Of a stretch of DNA of 64,000 nt, positions 1-12,001 are shown in pieces (within the stretch, counting starts at the first letter, position 1; every line of letters starts with the position of its first letter). The DNA is taken from NCBI GenBank assembly GCA_036674765.1, contig JARVKI010000130.1, forward strand, positions 1 to 64,000, given 5' to 3'. The translations under genes and the position numbers were made by a program. Origin of the DNA: Seiridium cupressi (taxonomy: Eukaryota; Ascomycota; Sordariomycetes; Amphisphaeriales; Sporocadaceae). The notes beneath the pieces were generated by a model. It did no database searches. It worked only from the letters and a program-made list of their open reading frames with translations, and had not been told where the DNA came from.

Positions 1-72
<72 letters not shown>
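1..72. repeat. 72-nt poly-C homopolymer at the window edge
   Basis: Seventy-two consecutive C open the window, then ordinary sequence starts abruptly. It is not a telomeric repeat (no CCCTAA units). A poly-C end is what a poly-G read artefact looks like on the opposite strand, so an assembly or read artefact is the likeliest reading. Confidence 0.85.
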
Positions 73-1135
73 ACGCGAAAATCCTCGTAAGTGTCGAAAA
101 ATGGGAGCGTTCGGTCCTTTCGGTGCGTCTGAGTGGTGAACCATATCTGCCTAGGTAGCCTTGATTTTCATGCAGACCAAGCCTCGGATTGTCTTATGAA
201 TGTTGCTAGAACATGTCCCTTGCGTCGGAGAACTCGACTGGGTGTGTACTGATCGGGCGATTTTTGGACATCGTATGTATGGCTGAGGAAATGCTTGGAG
301 ATACGTGTATAAGGAATGAGGGAGTGATCGTCTCGAGAATAGGCGTGTTGATTCGTGGCCAATTTTTTAGAGGATGCCAGGCTGAAAAATAGCATTGCAA
401 TCCTTCTTGGATATTCAAGGAAGGTGCTGCTCGTGAGCTCGAAGGCAAGCGTGCGACGTCACTGCACCACCCAAGCATCGATGCCACCTTCAAGAGACGA
501 ATCCACTGTTCATGGTGAGTTTTTTATCATAGCACTGCAGTACTGCCACAATTTGCGATGCCAGACACAACACAAATCTGCAAGAAACCACGCGATTTGG
601 GCCCACCATCCAACGACGAGGCGAGTCTTCCATCGAGAAGCACCGCATTTGCAGAATACGTCCTCCTCCATCTGCTCAACCCATCCTTCCAGCTTTGAGC
701 TCGCCGCAACGATTCGTTGATGCCCCGGGGGTAGGTGATGGACACAGTCGAGGGCACGAACCCGACGTCGTATCGATCTCTCGCTACTCCTGTCCGCCAC
801 AACTCGTCAACCACGACGTTCCAAGATACACGGGCAACCGCCGCGAGATCACCCAGGCCGTAAAATACTCGGACATATTTTTCTTTATCTCTATAACGGC
901 TACGTGCGTCTCGTCAGCCATTGCCAGCGACCACCAGCCATTTCCCAGCCCTCCAAAGTCCCCTTACCCGCGGGCAAGTACCTCCACTCACGTGCCGCTA
1001 TACCATCTACGGCAACTTCAACACTACAATATCAGAACCATATGTCTAAAATAAACACAGTCCATGCTTTAAAACCACTCTAGAGGGATCACTAGGCCTC
1101 TAACGAGTGATTATAGAGTGGATCCCTCGAGTTCT
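73..1135. other. No convincing gene
   Basis: About 1.06 kb with only short overlapping open frames on both strands, none with a recognisable domain or a supported start and splice pattern. The last part holds short inverted words (CCACTCTA near 1075 and TAGAGTGG near 1115) just upstream of a TATA box, and is best read as the promoter of the following gene. Confidence 0.5.
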
Positions 1136-1141
1136 TATAAA
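1136..1141 (+). promoter_or_regulatory. TATA box of the Pro/Ser-rich gene
   Basis: TATAAA lies about 100 nt upstream of the chosen ATG at 1238. It is followed by a pyrimidine-rich stretch (about 1168-1200), the usual look of a fungal core promoter and 5' leader. Confidence 0.55.
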
Positions 1142-1237
1142 GGGCGCCAAGCGTTCCTCAGACTTCCACTTTCTTTCTTCCTTTCTCCAGGTCCGCCTAC
1201 CTCTCTTCTCTCATATCCACATTCCACACTTTCTACA

Positions 1238-2734
1238 ATGCAATCCCGCACTTTCGTCCCAGCGTCGGCTGTTGGCACGTGCCCTCAGTCGGTGGTTAAT
1301 GTCCACCACCCCCATGCGTCGGCTGTCGACCCCAGTCTTCAGTCAGTGGTTCATGTCCACTACCCTCACACGTCGGCCTCTGGTCTTCCAGTTGGTCCAG
1401 GTACAAGTCCTGATCATACCTCCTCTACCCCCTATCCACACATTGCCACCTCCCTCGACAAGTGCGAGGCCTGGAACGAAGAGTACTTTTGTCTTTCTCA
1501 CCGCGCACCCCCCTCGGTACCATCAAGTGTTTGGTCGCCGTCTTTTCTTTCTTCTTCGCCGGCTGTGGTTCCATCCACGCCTGATCGACTCATCCCCCTT
1601 ATTGATCGCCCTTCATACGAGCGCCGCTCGCCGTCGCCTACTAACCAAGCAGACTTTCCATCGTCCATCTGGAATCCCACCGACAGCCCCCTTTCTGTCA
1701 GTTATCGCCCAAAGCTTCCCGCAGCAATGGCTAGTGCTTTTGCTCCAGCTTCCGACGTTCCTTCCATCTGGTCGCCACCCACCGGATCCGACTTTACCAG
1801 CGTATCCCGCAGAGTGTTCATCGCTCGCCGATGACAGTCGCCCTCACATTCTTTTGTCCGACGGCCCTCCGGAGTCGACACCCTCCAGTCGTTTCGAAAG
1901 CGCCAACCTCAGGCCAAGCCATTCGTTATTCCGGTCGAACTTCCTAAATGCAAGTGCAAGGACAAGGACCGCCAAATGCCAGGCAAGTATTGCCATCCGC
2001 ATGCCCACCCATCAGGGCGTCCCAACCGACCGCCGCAAGGCCTTGCGGACTGGGTCCACGACTTCGCTCCTTACCTCGAGGGTCCCATCTGTATTCACCC
2101 ACCATCTCCGGCTCCCATCAAGCCGTCCACGCCAGTTGTTTCTTTGCCATTTTCCATCCCCCCTGCCCCCATGCGCCCCCAGACCGGATTTCCGTTGTTC
2201 GCCCCCGTTGCCACCCCAACGCCCGCCAGTCGCGGTGTCGTTCGTCGTTATGTGTCCCCTGTTTCTGTTTCTGTTTCTGCTGTCGCCGATGTTTGCCAGA
2301 CCCCTATTCCTCAGACCCCCGAGTTCTACGATGTTGCCATGATTTGCTCCCCGGTTCAGTCTCCCTCCGAGGATGACACCCACACTCATTCGCCATGTGA
2401 TCACACTCCACCATTGATTATCCGCCTACCCCCTGCCAACGGGCGCCGTCGTCAAGTGCGATATCCGTCCGTCTTCACTCCAACGCCTGCCAGTCGCAAG
2501 GTCGTCGTATCTGCTATGTCTTGGCCATCGCCATCGCCTGTTTCCTCGCCCTCTCCAGTCGCCTCCGCGGCCTCCACTGTCGTTTCCAAACCCGCTGTGA
2601 TCGCTCCTTCTGTTGATATTGCCATTGTCGCCAAGTTGTCCGCTCCTTTCCCCCGCTTTCCTCGTCTTGCTGCTTTTGCTGTTACTGGTGTTGCTGTTGT
2701 TGCTGGTGCTCTTGCCTGGACTTTCCTTTTGTGA
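1238..2734 (+). CDS. Pro/Ser/Thr-rich low-complexity protein with C-terminal membrane segment
   Basis: I do not recognise a family. The frame from ATG 1238 reads a Pro/Ser/Thr/His-rich protein and continues in the same frame to 2734, broken only by TGA at 1832-1834. A frame-preserving 87-nt intron 1802-1888 (GTATCC donor, CTCCAG acceptor) would remove the stop and give about 469 aa. The alternative is a nonsense mutation. The N-terminal part contains two 18-residue tandem repeats (54-nt DNA unit). A short Lys/Cys cluster (KCKCKDKD) lies near 1950. The C-terminus is one hydrophobic helix (AAFAVTGVAVVAGALAWTFL) ending at the stop, as in a tail-anchored protein or, less likely, a GPI-anchored one. 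A PTPASR motif occurs twice in the second half. No signal peptide is evident. The start was chosen because it follows the TATA box and pyrimidine leader; an upstream in-frame ATG at 1118 precedes the TATA box. Confidence 0.5.
1263..1370 (+). repeat. 54-nt tandem repeat (two full units)
   Basis: Units 1263-1316 and 1317-1370 both begin CGTCGGCT, and a third copy of the start (CGTCGGC) follows at 1371. The unit encodes 18 residues built around SVVxVHxPHxSA. Third-position differences show the duplication is not brand new. Confidence 0.75.
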
Positions 2735-3004
2735 CCTTCCGCCCCCGTTTTCTTCTCCCAAACGGGTTTTCTTTCCAAGTGGTCTTTTTCTCCGAGTGGG
2801 GTTTTATCTTTTCATTGTGTTCTGCACTTTATGTGTGGGCATGAAGAAGAGTGTCGCAATACCGATATCTGAGACACGTCAATGCGACTTCACTAGCCGA
2901 GATTTTCAGGTTGGTGCAGGACACAGCTGGAGGTTAGAGTGTATTAACTAAGTCGATGAACACTAGATTACGAGCTCGAGCTCTCTTGAGCAACAAGACA
3001 CATC

Positions 3005-6000
3005 TCAAGCCCATTCCAATCGGTCCTCCGTCCAGCCCGGTCTCAAGTACGCACCATCAAACAGCATATCGTAGCTACTCTCATGAACATACTCCAGATT
3101 CCAGTCAATCTTCATTTCCGCACCCTCGGCACTCTGGCTCCACACCGTGACGGCAATCGTGTTGTCGCCATTGTAGTCCAAAATGCCCGGCGGTACGGGG
3201 AAGTCGATCTGGTTTCCGATGTACGGGTTGAAGCGTCCATACTGGTACCCGTTGACGAACAGCAGCGCGCGTAGCTGGTTGGTGTGACCCGAGTCGGACA
3301 CGAATGTCTCGTTGGATGGCGCTGTCAGTTGGAAGGATATGGACACATCGAGGCCGGCGGGTACCGACAGGGGCACGACGGTGCGGAACACACGAATGCC
3401 TGCCTCTGGAACGGAGAGCGAGGTGCTGTCGGAGTCTAGATCGACGAGATCGGTACCGGGGTACTCGGGTAGCTGCACGCCGACTCGCTCTGCCCATAGG
3501 CCTCCCTCGTTCAGGGGTCCGCGAACAGGGTCAAGGATGTTTTCGTGACCGGCCGTGCCGGCGATCTTCCACTCGTGGAAGGAATAGGTCACAGATCCGA
3601 TCAAGGTCGCATTGAAGATACCGCGTGGGTTCAGAGCAGCGGTGCGCAGGTCATGGCCCGAGTTGTCCATGACTATGATGAGCACGTTGTCCGCCTCAGT
3701 GTTCAGTGTGGCATTGGAGAACGAAAAGGTTGTTGCTTCGGTGTCGATCCAGGAGAGTCCAAGCCAGGACCCGATGAATTCGCCGTTGAGCCATGCTGAA
3801 TATCCGAAGGCAGTTCCTCCGGTGATGTTGAGGAAGACGCCAGAAGGTGGCTCGGAAGTGGCGGCAAAGGTCGCGCGATAAATGTGGTTGCCGACATGGA
3901 TATGGTAATCATCCACATAGAGCACTGGGTTGTTTAGAGCCGGCACAGTGGGGTTCGAGGTGTGGGTGTGGGTGGCAGCTAGTGAAATCAGCATACGATA
4001 TCATCAAAACACGATAATTACTTACCAATCCATGCTTCACTGGTGGCAGAGTAGTTGGACTGAATCTCTGGCAAACTGTCAATGTACTTCCACCCGCCCA
4101 GATCAGGCAGCGTGAATTCGGCAGCACCACCGAGACGAGCTGTCAATGCGCCTGACTTCCCGGAGTTGAATTCGAGCTTCTTTCCGTTCCACGTCACGGC
4201 ACACACAGATTTGGGCGCGAATATTGTGATGTCCGTTGCGTTGGCGACATCACCGGTCAGGGCCAAAGACTTGTCTTCGACAACAGCCGATCGGACGAGG
4301 TAGGGTCCCTGCACAAGCACTACATAGTGTCAGATATCGGATTCTTCGGATGAAAAGAGAAGTCTTACCGGTGTTGTTTCCTGCTTCAAGCGGGTTGTTG
4401 TCCAACGCCGGCGACCAGAACAAGTAAGCAGCAGACCTATCAAGTAGCACTACCTTCGCACCGTCTTGAAGCTCGATGACGCTCATTCCTGCGTTCTGCA
4501 AGAACGACACAGTGACGGTGGAGTTGCCAGGATAGACCTTGACGTTTGCGCAGCCGTTGCACGATGAGAGTTTCGCAGTATGAGCGCCCTTGATGACGAA
4601 CTCTCCGGACTCTCCTGTTGGCACCCACAATGCTAAGACCTCCTTTCCATCAATGATGGCGTATGTGAGGACCTCGGCAGTTGAGTACAGAAGCGACTTA
4701 GATCCGAATGCGAAATCGGTCGCAATTATCTTTGATTGGTGACCATTGATTGTGATCTCGGTTCCGTGCTGCGGGATGTTGCCTGGGATATATTCAGCGG
4801 CGTTGCTTACCAAGGGAGGCATGAACTTACGAGCTCCTGCAGAGGTTTCCACATCAAGGCTGAACGTCTCGACGGTCGAGGATGGCGAGTCAGCATGCTG
4901 CGTGACATAGAACGCGGCGCCAGTGTCGGGGTTCCGTAGCTCAGACACAGTGATGGCGGAGTTACTTGAATATCTTGTGCTCTGAGCTCTTGAATTAGAG
5001 TTGCCATACTTGAATCAGGGATCCCACTCACGTTTCCGAGTCTGTCGGTCTTTGATAGATCCCTTGCGACTGCGACAAGTCAGTTTCTGCACGCTGCCAC
5101 GAGATCAATCGACATACCTCGTGTGAACTGCGTCAAGAGCTTGGTCTCGTAGTACTTCTTTCCAATGATGCGGTTCTCGGAAATGGGCGAGGAGTAATCG
5201 TAGCTCGATGCTGTCGGCTGTTAGTTTCCACAGCGCATGCCAAAATTGACAGTGACGTACCAACTACAGGCGCTGCGTGCCAGCCCCACGACGTCCCGCC
5301 GAACAGCATGTACAGCGAGATGGCGCTAACTCGCTGGTAGATCAAGTTGCGATAGAACAAATTGGCAAAGTCGGGACCAATGTCGCCAGGGCATCCTCCC
5401 TGTGGGCCGCCCCACGGATTGTAGGAGCCTCCTTGGAACTCTGGCATGAAGTTGGGTTGTGTCCTGCAGGTCGGTCAGTGCGATTGATCCGAGTTCAAAG
5501 AAGGGCGACTTACGGGGATTGCACTGTGAAGTAACTTCTCGAATGAGCTACATATCATCAAAAGCGGTTGATCGGACTTACTCGTAGTAGTTGGCAGTTT
5601 GCTGTATCTATTAGTCTTGTAATAACAACTCACCAACGAACGATCAGGGCTTACATAGGCAACGTATTCTCCATTAGTACTGGTGCACTCGCTCAAGTTG
5701 CAACTCCAGCAGGATGGATAGCTGTCAAGACCCACGACATCTACGTTACCCTCAGCATCCGAGAAGTCCTTGGACCACGAGTAACCGTTCTGGTACCGTT
5801 AGCAATTGTTCGCACATGCGCAAACGTCGGACAACTTACCATGTTCGGCAGGTTGTGCGTCAAGGGCACATCAATGCCATTCTCACGAGCGGTATCTTCG
5901 AGCAACTGCATGTACTCCTGCGCAGCGACATTGTTCGTCCGATTGGCAATATCGATCCACTGGTTGCCCAGCTCATTCTCGATCTGGTACAGAATTACGT

Positions 6001-6926
6001 TCCCGCCATTGGTGATGAGATGAGGTGAGATGATTTGCGCAATTGTGCTCCAATACGGGGTCCAAGCTTCGGTATACCTAGTGTCATTGTCTCTCAAGCC
6101 GCCGTAAGCACCAGTGGTGACCCACAGCGGGAAGCCACCGGCATTGGCTTCGGCATTCACGTATGGTCCAGGTCGAATAATCATGTAGAGTCCTACGTCC
6201 TTGGCGAGAGTCATGATGGAAGTGAAGTTATGGGCACCGGACTCAAAGTCCAGCACACCTGGTGCGGCTTCATGGTAACCCCAGTGGTTGTAGATTGAGA
6301 AAGCATTGAAACTAGAAAGTTAGTGCGTGAACATCAATGAGGTTGGTGACAATACCCAGCTGCTTTGACCTTCTCCAGTAAATCCCTCCAGAGTTCCGGG
6401 CTGAATGACAGTTAGATGGTGCAATGCATCGTGGACAACAGGTCTTACACGGGATATCGCCAGTAATGGAACTAGAAGTAGGTCAGCGATTGATGTCTTG
6501 AATACCGGACTACTGGACTTTTATGGATTGTTTGTGGACTGTTTTCGCATGGAGCTGCGTGGAACGACAATAACACTGCGATGTGCTCCTCGCCACTCAT
6601 CTTGGGTAACGTGCCACGTAAAATGACTCCCGTGGGAAGTGTATGCAATAATGCGGGGAAATATAGCGAAACAGTTGCAAAGACTTACTTCTCCAGAAAA
6701 GACAAACAGCCGCTGTCCATTGACATGGAAACTATAGTGATCCCTGTCAAGCACTACCGTTAGGATGTGCATTCAGAACCAATGGTGTGGTGTTACTATA
6801 CCATTCCACCAGATCTGTGAGGCCATCATCGTGCAACGGCCAATCGGTGGAGTTCCCTTGACCCAGAACGGCAACGAAGGAAGACGCCAAGCCGCACAAG
6901 GCAGCCAACTTCTTTAACAAGACCAT
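3005..6926 (-). CDS. Secreted beta-galactosidase, GH35 family
   Basis: Retaining exo-beta-galactosidase that releases terminal beta-galactose from galactosides and plant polysaccharides outside the cell. The start ATG at 6926 opens a signal peptide ([20 protein letters not shown]); an upstream TTG is not a credible fungal start. The GH35 barrel shows the proton-donor motif QIENELGNQ (about 5970) and the nucleophile motif [14 protein letters not shown] (about 5440), then the long beta-rich C-terminal domains down to 3005. Total length is roughly 1000 residues, usual for fungal LacA-type enzymes. There are many introns. Exon 1 is 6926-6802, exon 2 is 6743-6689 and exon 3 is only 23 nt (6471-6449), joining SGE to FHYWRYPV and PELWRD. 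No frame break was seen in the parts I traced. Neighbours suggest no operon-like partner. The exact number of C-terminal introns was not resolved. Confidence 0.93.
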
Positions 6927-8652
6927 GGCGACGATATGCAATAGATCGGGGTTGCCAGGGAAAGACCGACGACTGAGCTCTAGAAACGATTTGCCAGCTC
7001 ACTCTTGGATCACTGCCATCTTAAGTGCAGTCCCGACTTTTTCGAGCCGGGGTCTACTGTAGCATGATGACATGCAAGATGCGAGGCTAATACCCATGCG
7101 CGATGCGGAGTCCGCCAAGCTTTTGGAGAAAGAAGACAACAAATTTCCCGTCTGGAGGACCCAGTCGCGGGGTAATTCGCAGCCGAACCGAGCCCGGCCA
7201 CACTTTTGAGGTCTGCGGAACCGCCGTGATTCGGGCGCGAGATACATGAGCTAGGCGAGAGCTGTTCCCCGCATTTTCTAAAGTCGGTTCATATAGTGGA
7301 ACTGGATTTCATACCTATATCAACCAACGGCCTTGGGCCCTAAGGGCCGGTCTGGGTCAAGGACCAGTGGCGTTCGCTTAGAGATCTCCGGGGACTGCAG
7401 GCCACTGGACCGACTTTTTATTTTCTCGCGGAAAAGAGATCTGCCACAGAAGGCAGGCCCTCAATTGGCTAGCGTCTGGCTAGGGAGCGTGGCTCCATTC
7501 GGCGCTCTTGGTCGGAGATGTTCCCAAAGCTAAGAGATAAATACAAGTTCGCAGTCGAAAGCCGCGGGGCTAGTTTGAATTCACCGCCGCATACACGACA
7601 TGGGACGAACCACTGTGCTTTCCAAGTGATCGGCTTGGCAGTTAACCTTATTATCCACACTGCAGACAACGCATACCAAGCGCGAAATGGATAATAGTGT
7701 GCTCCTTTTATGCAGCCTGGTTATCCAACTGGCATTGCATTACGTTCCGCTTTTACTGGTGCTTGCGTACCTAGGTACTTAGGTCACGAAAAGACGCAAC
7801 CTGTCATCGTCCCTGCCACGCTACATAGGCACTCCATTAACCTGAGCCAGAAAAACTCCGTTCAGCACCTCTTCTTTTGTCGTCGATAAATAGGTCCGAT
7901 GAAGCACCATCCACTTGCTCTGCCAGTTGCTTCCGCAGGGATGAAACACGATTGCTTCGACGTTGCGGCAGCTCCGGCCGGGACTAGGAGACACAACTGC
8001 CATAATATTGAAGCTATCATCTCCATGAAGAGGGTTGGCAAAGCGGAAAAGACTCTAAAGGCGTAAGTAGCAAGTTATTACAAACTGACCATGTATTTGT
8101 TCTGGGGTACAGATCTATTCACTGTAGCAGTCATGACAATAAGCTTATTACCCGTAGTTCATGTCGCGCATAGAAAGAAACGAGGGTGAGCGAGCTACGC
8201 TGTATTGTTGTGCTGCCCCAGACAAGCATTCCGCGAAGCTCTTAGTTCTAATATCTACCTCCAGCTTCGGCCGTCCTTGAAACTGAGGCTGTGAGAGCAT
8301 GATCTCGATTCGCACCCATGGAGGAGACGCTACCACATATGGAATTTATACTGATCTTAGCCTAGTTGCAATGGATCAATTCAGCTGTAAGCAATTAATA
8401 CACAGCTATACAAGTCATGGAGGATCCTAATATAACACTGAGTTATTAGAATAGGGGCTCCAGCCGCCTGGATTATCGGGTTTTACAGCCATGTTATATC
8501 GACTAGCTACCTTCCTCTCCTTTTGCACCCTCCTGATACTTAATCAATCACTTAATTCACCTTATAACCTCCGTTCCATCTTAGCATGACTTTTTGGGGC
8601 AATACATATGAGATTGGTCTCGAAATTGACCATTGCTGTGATCATCAAAAGT
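6927..8652. other. Intergenic, no supported gene
   Basis: About 1.7 kb between two minus-strand genes. Only short, unrelated open frames are present. It holds the promoter of the GH35 gene (near 6927-7300) and the 3' flank of the STAND gene. No RNA gene or repeat was recognised. Confidence 0.5.
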
Positions 8653-11600
8653 TCATTCTAATATTGGAATACTAGCATCGACATCAATCATATTAGTTGT
8701 CGGAATAAACCGCAAAATCCTTGCGTCCTTCCGCACGACCAAGGGTAAGTGATGCATTGCGGAAGACTCGCTACTAACGAAGACCCTCGAAGCAGTTCCA
8801 TGCAAGATAGCCATCAATTGGGTTGCGTCTTCGTTAGAATCTGGTGCTATAATATGAGCCTCCATGGATCGAGTGGGAATGTCGTCCGGTAGCTTGATTA
8901 CTGAGAAGGAGACTTCACCAACCTCGCTCCTTTGGTGTACCTGAACGCTATGCGGAGAGATTTCGCAACGCCTCAGGTTAGGGCTATGACCTCGATTCTC
9001 AGTCACAGTAACGGATGTCGAAGCGACGCTTCCTGAAAACCTAGTATACGGACTGAGGGACGTTTCCTCGGGCTCTCCAACTCCTAATGTAATATCTGGG
9101 CTAGTTCCCAGAAAATCGTCGATGTTGTGTAACTCCGGCCAGGGATTTCCACGATACGAAACAACCAAGTATGTGCCACAAGGGGAGAAACATATTCCTT
9201 CGGAGGAACTGAATCTATGTCCGAGAATTCTTGGCTTATTTTCTAGGACAAGTCAGCTGATCGTCCTCAGTAGCGGGGTGTTCAGACCTTCAACTTATCG
9301 CTTACCTTGCAGGAATTAGCCATACGTAAGCGCTGTTATCGTCCTGGAACACCAACAGGGGCTCCGATGGATGGAAGTGCCATGAGTGGATTCCCCTGCT
9401 GAGTGAATCTTTGAATAGTGTATTGATCACGATAATCTTACTCGACCCCGGTGTATGCGTATTTGCAGAAAAGAGTCGTATACAGGTTCCGCCATCAACC
9501 CATGCGCGAAGTTTGCGGTCGATATCCTGAAACAGGAGGTATTTTGCTGTAGGGCTCCAGTCAAACTGGTATGTGTATCTGTCGAAACGGAAGGTGCGCT
9601 GGGAACGATTACGGAACGGCCTTGACCTGCTCCAGCATGATCTGCGGGAATCAAACGGCAAATCAAGAGTTGTGATAGTGATATTCCTCGCAGGTTCCAG
9701 ATTTATCATCTTGTTCAGCACAGTGAGGGCCTCTAAATTGGGGCTTATGGAAAGAGGAAACGAACAAACCCAATCCGCATCTTGTGCGTGAAAGTTCTGA
9801 CGCAGACAAACTTCCACGTCCAGGGCGTCGATGGGGATCTCAACGTAAAGCAATCGTTCTGAATGATGATCCCCTATGGAAATTATCTCGTATGTTGCTT
9901 TCCATCCTATGCAGGCCTTGTTGACGTCCGCACCGTTGTAGAACGGAGATCGAGCAGGTGTTCCCCATTGGCTCCGGAAATATCTAAGTAATGTTGAGTC
10001 AACACCAAGTGTAGTTAGAGCTTGTTTGTAATGACTCACTCGTTGGGAAAGACTCCGAGAACAGCTATACGCTTCATGTCAATAGAGGATCTTGATTTCG
10101 TAAATAAAGGGGGTTCTTCAACTAGCCCTTCCGTTATCTATAACTTTGGCGCTAGGGGCTCCACCGTGCCGGCTTTTGTGGTAAGTAGGAATCGACTTTT
10201 CGTAAACATCGTGACATCACCCCAGATCTCGAATGGTTCCGTTGAAAGGGTTTGAGCCCATTGACTATCCAACTGACAGATATCGCTGAATAGGTCCTCC
10301 AAATCTCTAAGGAGCCTATTCTGTGGGCCTTCCAACTGGTTTTGATTGGCTAGCTGAATAGCACCGAGCGTAGTATGTAACATCGTGGAGGAGTCCTTTC
10401 CAAGGAGGGTATATAAAGCCTCATTCCACACCAGGAGGGATGTACCAGTCTCGAGGAGCCCTTTCACCCACTTGACAATGTCTAGAAAATGACACATCGT
10501 TGAGTGATTCTGACTATTGCACACAACCTTCAAAATATGCTCCGCCCAGAGGCTGGCAGCATATTGTAAAAAGGGCCACTGCCTTTTGACCATGCTACGG
10601 CCTGCCGCGACACCTAGTTGGCCAGATAGCGGTTGCTTCGGAATTTTTTCCGTGAGGTAACTCATGCATTTCTTGGCTAACAGTGCTTTTGCAACATGAT
10701 TTTCTGGCAGGATTGGCGGCCGTGAGACTCTTTCTGGTCCACGATGCGCAAATTGCTGCGCTGTTAGGTGGATATACTTTAGTACGCCGCTGGGTCTCTT
10801 TTCGAGCAGGCCGCGACATGACACGATGACTGCATTCGCGAACTGCTCAATATCGTCTTTCTCATTGATATCGCATGCTTCGGCACTGACGGCGTCTTTC
10901 AGCTCTGAAATACTGAGGTTGGTATGTGCCACCCAGAGGAGCGTGTCGTGAGCTAGGTCTCTGCTAGGACGGTCGAGCGATTCAATACGGTCCTGGATGC
11001 AACAGTAAAGCTCCTCTAGTCGGTCAAGACCTCCAGGAGTCTGGTCCATGATGATATTTTCTCTCTGATTCCTGGTTAAGGCAGGCGAATTGAGGTAGTC
11101 CACCATCACTCTCGCCCATAGGAACATACCCTCCGCCCTTTTCGTAAGGTGTTTTGCCATTGAATTTACGTCAGATGACGTAGGTAGGAGATGCTGTGTA
11201 TGAAGATAAGTGAGTTCAGGGATCAAATATTGCAGAATGTCCTTTGATAAGTAAGACTCTTCCATCAGGACTGTGGACGCCGGCAGTATTGTCGATCGTA
11301 AGTCCGACATGACAGGCCTGCTTAGAAGGCAAGCTCTCATTTGGTACTCAGTACACCACATCCGAATATCCCTGACTAATCTTGTGTGATCGGAACACTC
11401 GTCAATCCCGTCAGGTATGAAATACAATCCTATGATGTGGATTAGGCAGTGTTGAATCAAGCCTTTGAGCTCGCCTTCAGTCGCACGCGTGTCGCTGGTC
11501 ATGTCGCTTGCAGCCATCGCAAATGCGTTGGAAACCTGATCAGGTAGATGCGGGCTGCGGAAAATCTGTGCGACTAGCGCCCGGTACCCATCCACGTAAG

Positions 11601-12001
11601 TACATTTTCTCGCTGTCGTCTGCTTGAAGAAATAATAGCAGACAGTAAGGGTGGTAATCTGGGACTCGGAGGCGAGAAAAGCTTTCTGTCGACGGAAATC
11701 TTCAATGATGGAGCCGGACAAGATGGTTTTTCCGGAGCCCGGCTTACCTGTAATCACAAACAAGTAAGCAATAGTAGGATTCACAATCAGGATTTGCGTC
11801 AAACAAACCACATATCCAGAGAATTCCTGTAGCGGCATTGCCAATGTCCCTATCCTCCTCTGGTGAACATCGCCGCCATTCAAGAAACTTGCGGTGGTCC
11901 AAGATCCACTCTGCGGTACCATCCATCCTGTCACGCTTGGCATCTTCGAGTTCCGCTTTATACTCTGGTGGATCTATCCACCGGAGAATCGATAACCTCA
12001 T
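8653..12001 (-). pseudogene. NACHT-propeller STAND protein, N-terminally short and with in-frame stop
   Basis: NLR-like STAND ATPase paralogous to the gene at 20508-24955. Exon 1 (12001-11809) reads WIDPPEYKAEL...DGTAEWIL, a conserved lead-in. A 61-nt intron (11748-11808) joins ILWICG to the Walker A motif GKPGSGKT. Walker B reads YFIPDGIDEC. Exon 2 runs to TAG at 10138-10140, so the intact product would be about 600 aa. The same frame continues after the stop to a 56-nt intron (9984-10039) and then into degenerate WD-type blades (HSWHFHPSEPLLVFQDDNSA, FSPCGTYLVV), with a further intron near 9235-9303 and an end at 8653. Between GTV and the next splice site, the read-through matches the paralogue over 40 residues without a gap, so a nonsense mutation is likelier than an intron. 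The N-terminal STAND domain present in the paralogue is missing, and I found no trace of it between 12002 and 13640. Confidence 0.8.

Noticed and set aside
1..72. Telomere
   Set aside because: Pure C without the CCCTAA periodicity of fungal telomeres.
1064..1130. Hairpin or terminal inverted repeat near 1075-1127
   Set aside because: The two 8-bp inverted words are in parallel order and cannot nest in one stem. No target duplication or element was seen.
1832..1834. Programmed stop-codon readthrough at TGA
   Set aside because: The following bases are CAG, not the CTA context known for efficient fungal readthrough, and a frame-preserving intron explains the stop more simply.
10070..10140. 54-nt intron (GTTATA...TCAAG) that would bypass the TAG in the left STAND gene
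   Set aside because: It is in phase, but both splice sites and the branch site are poor, and the unspliced frame matches the paralogue with exactly equal length over 40 residues.
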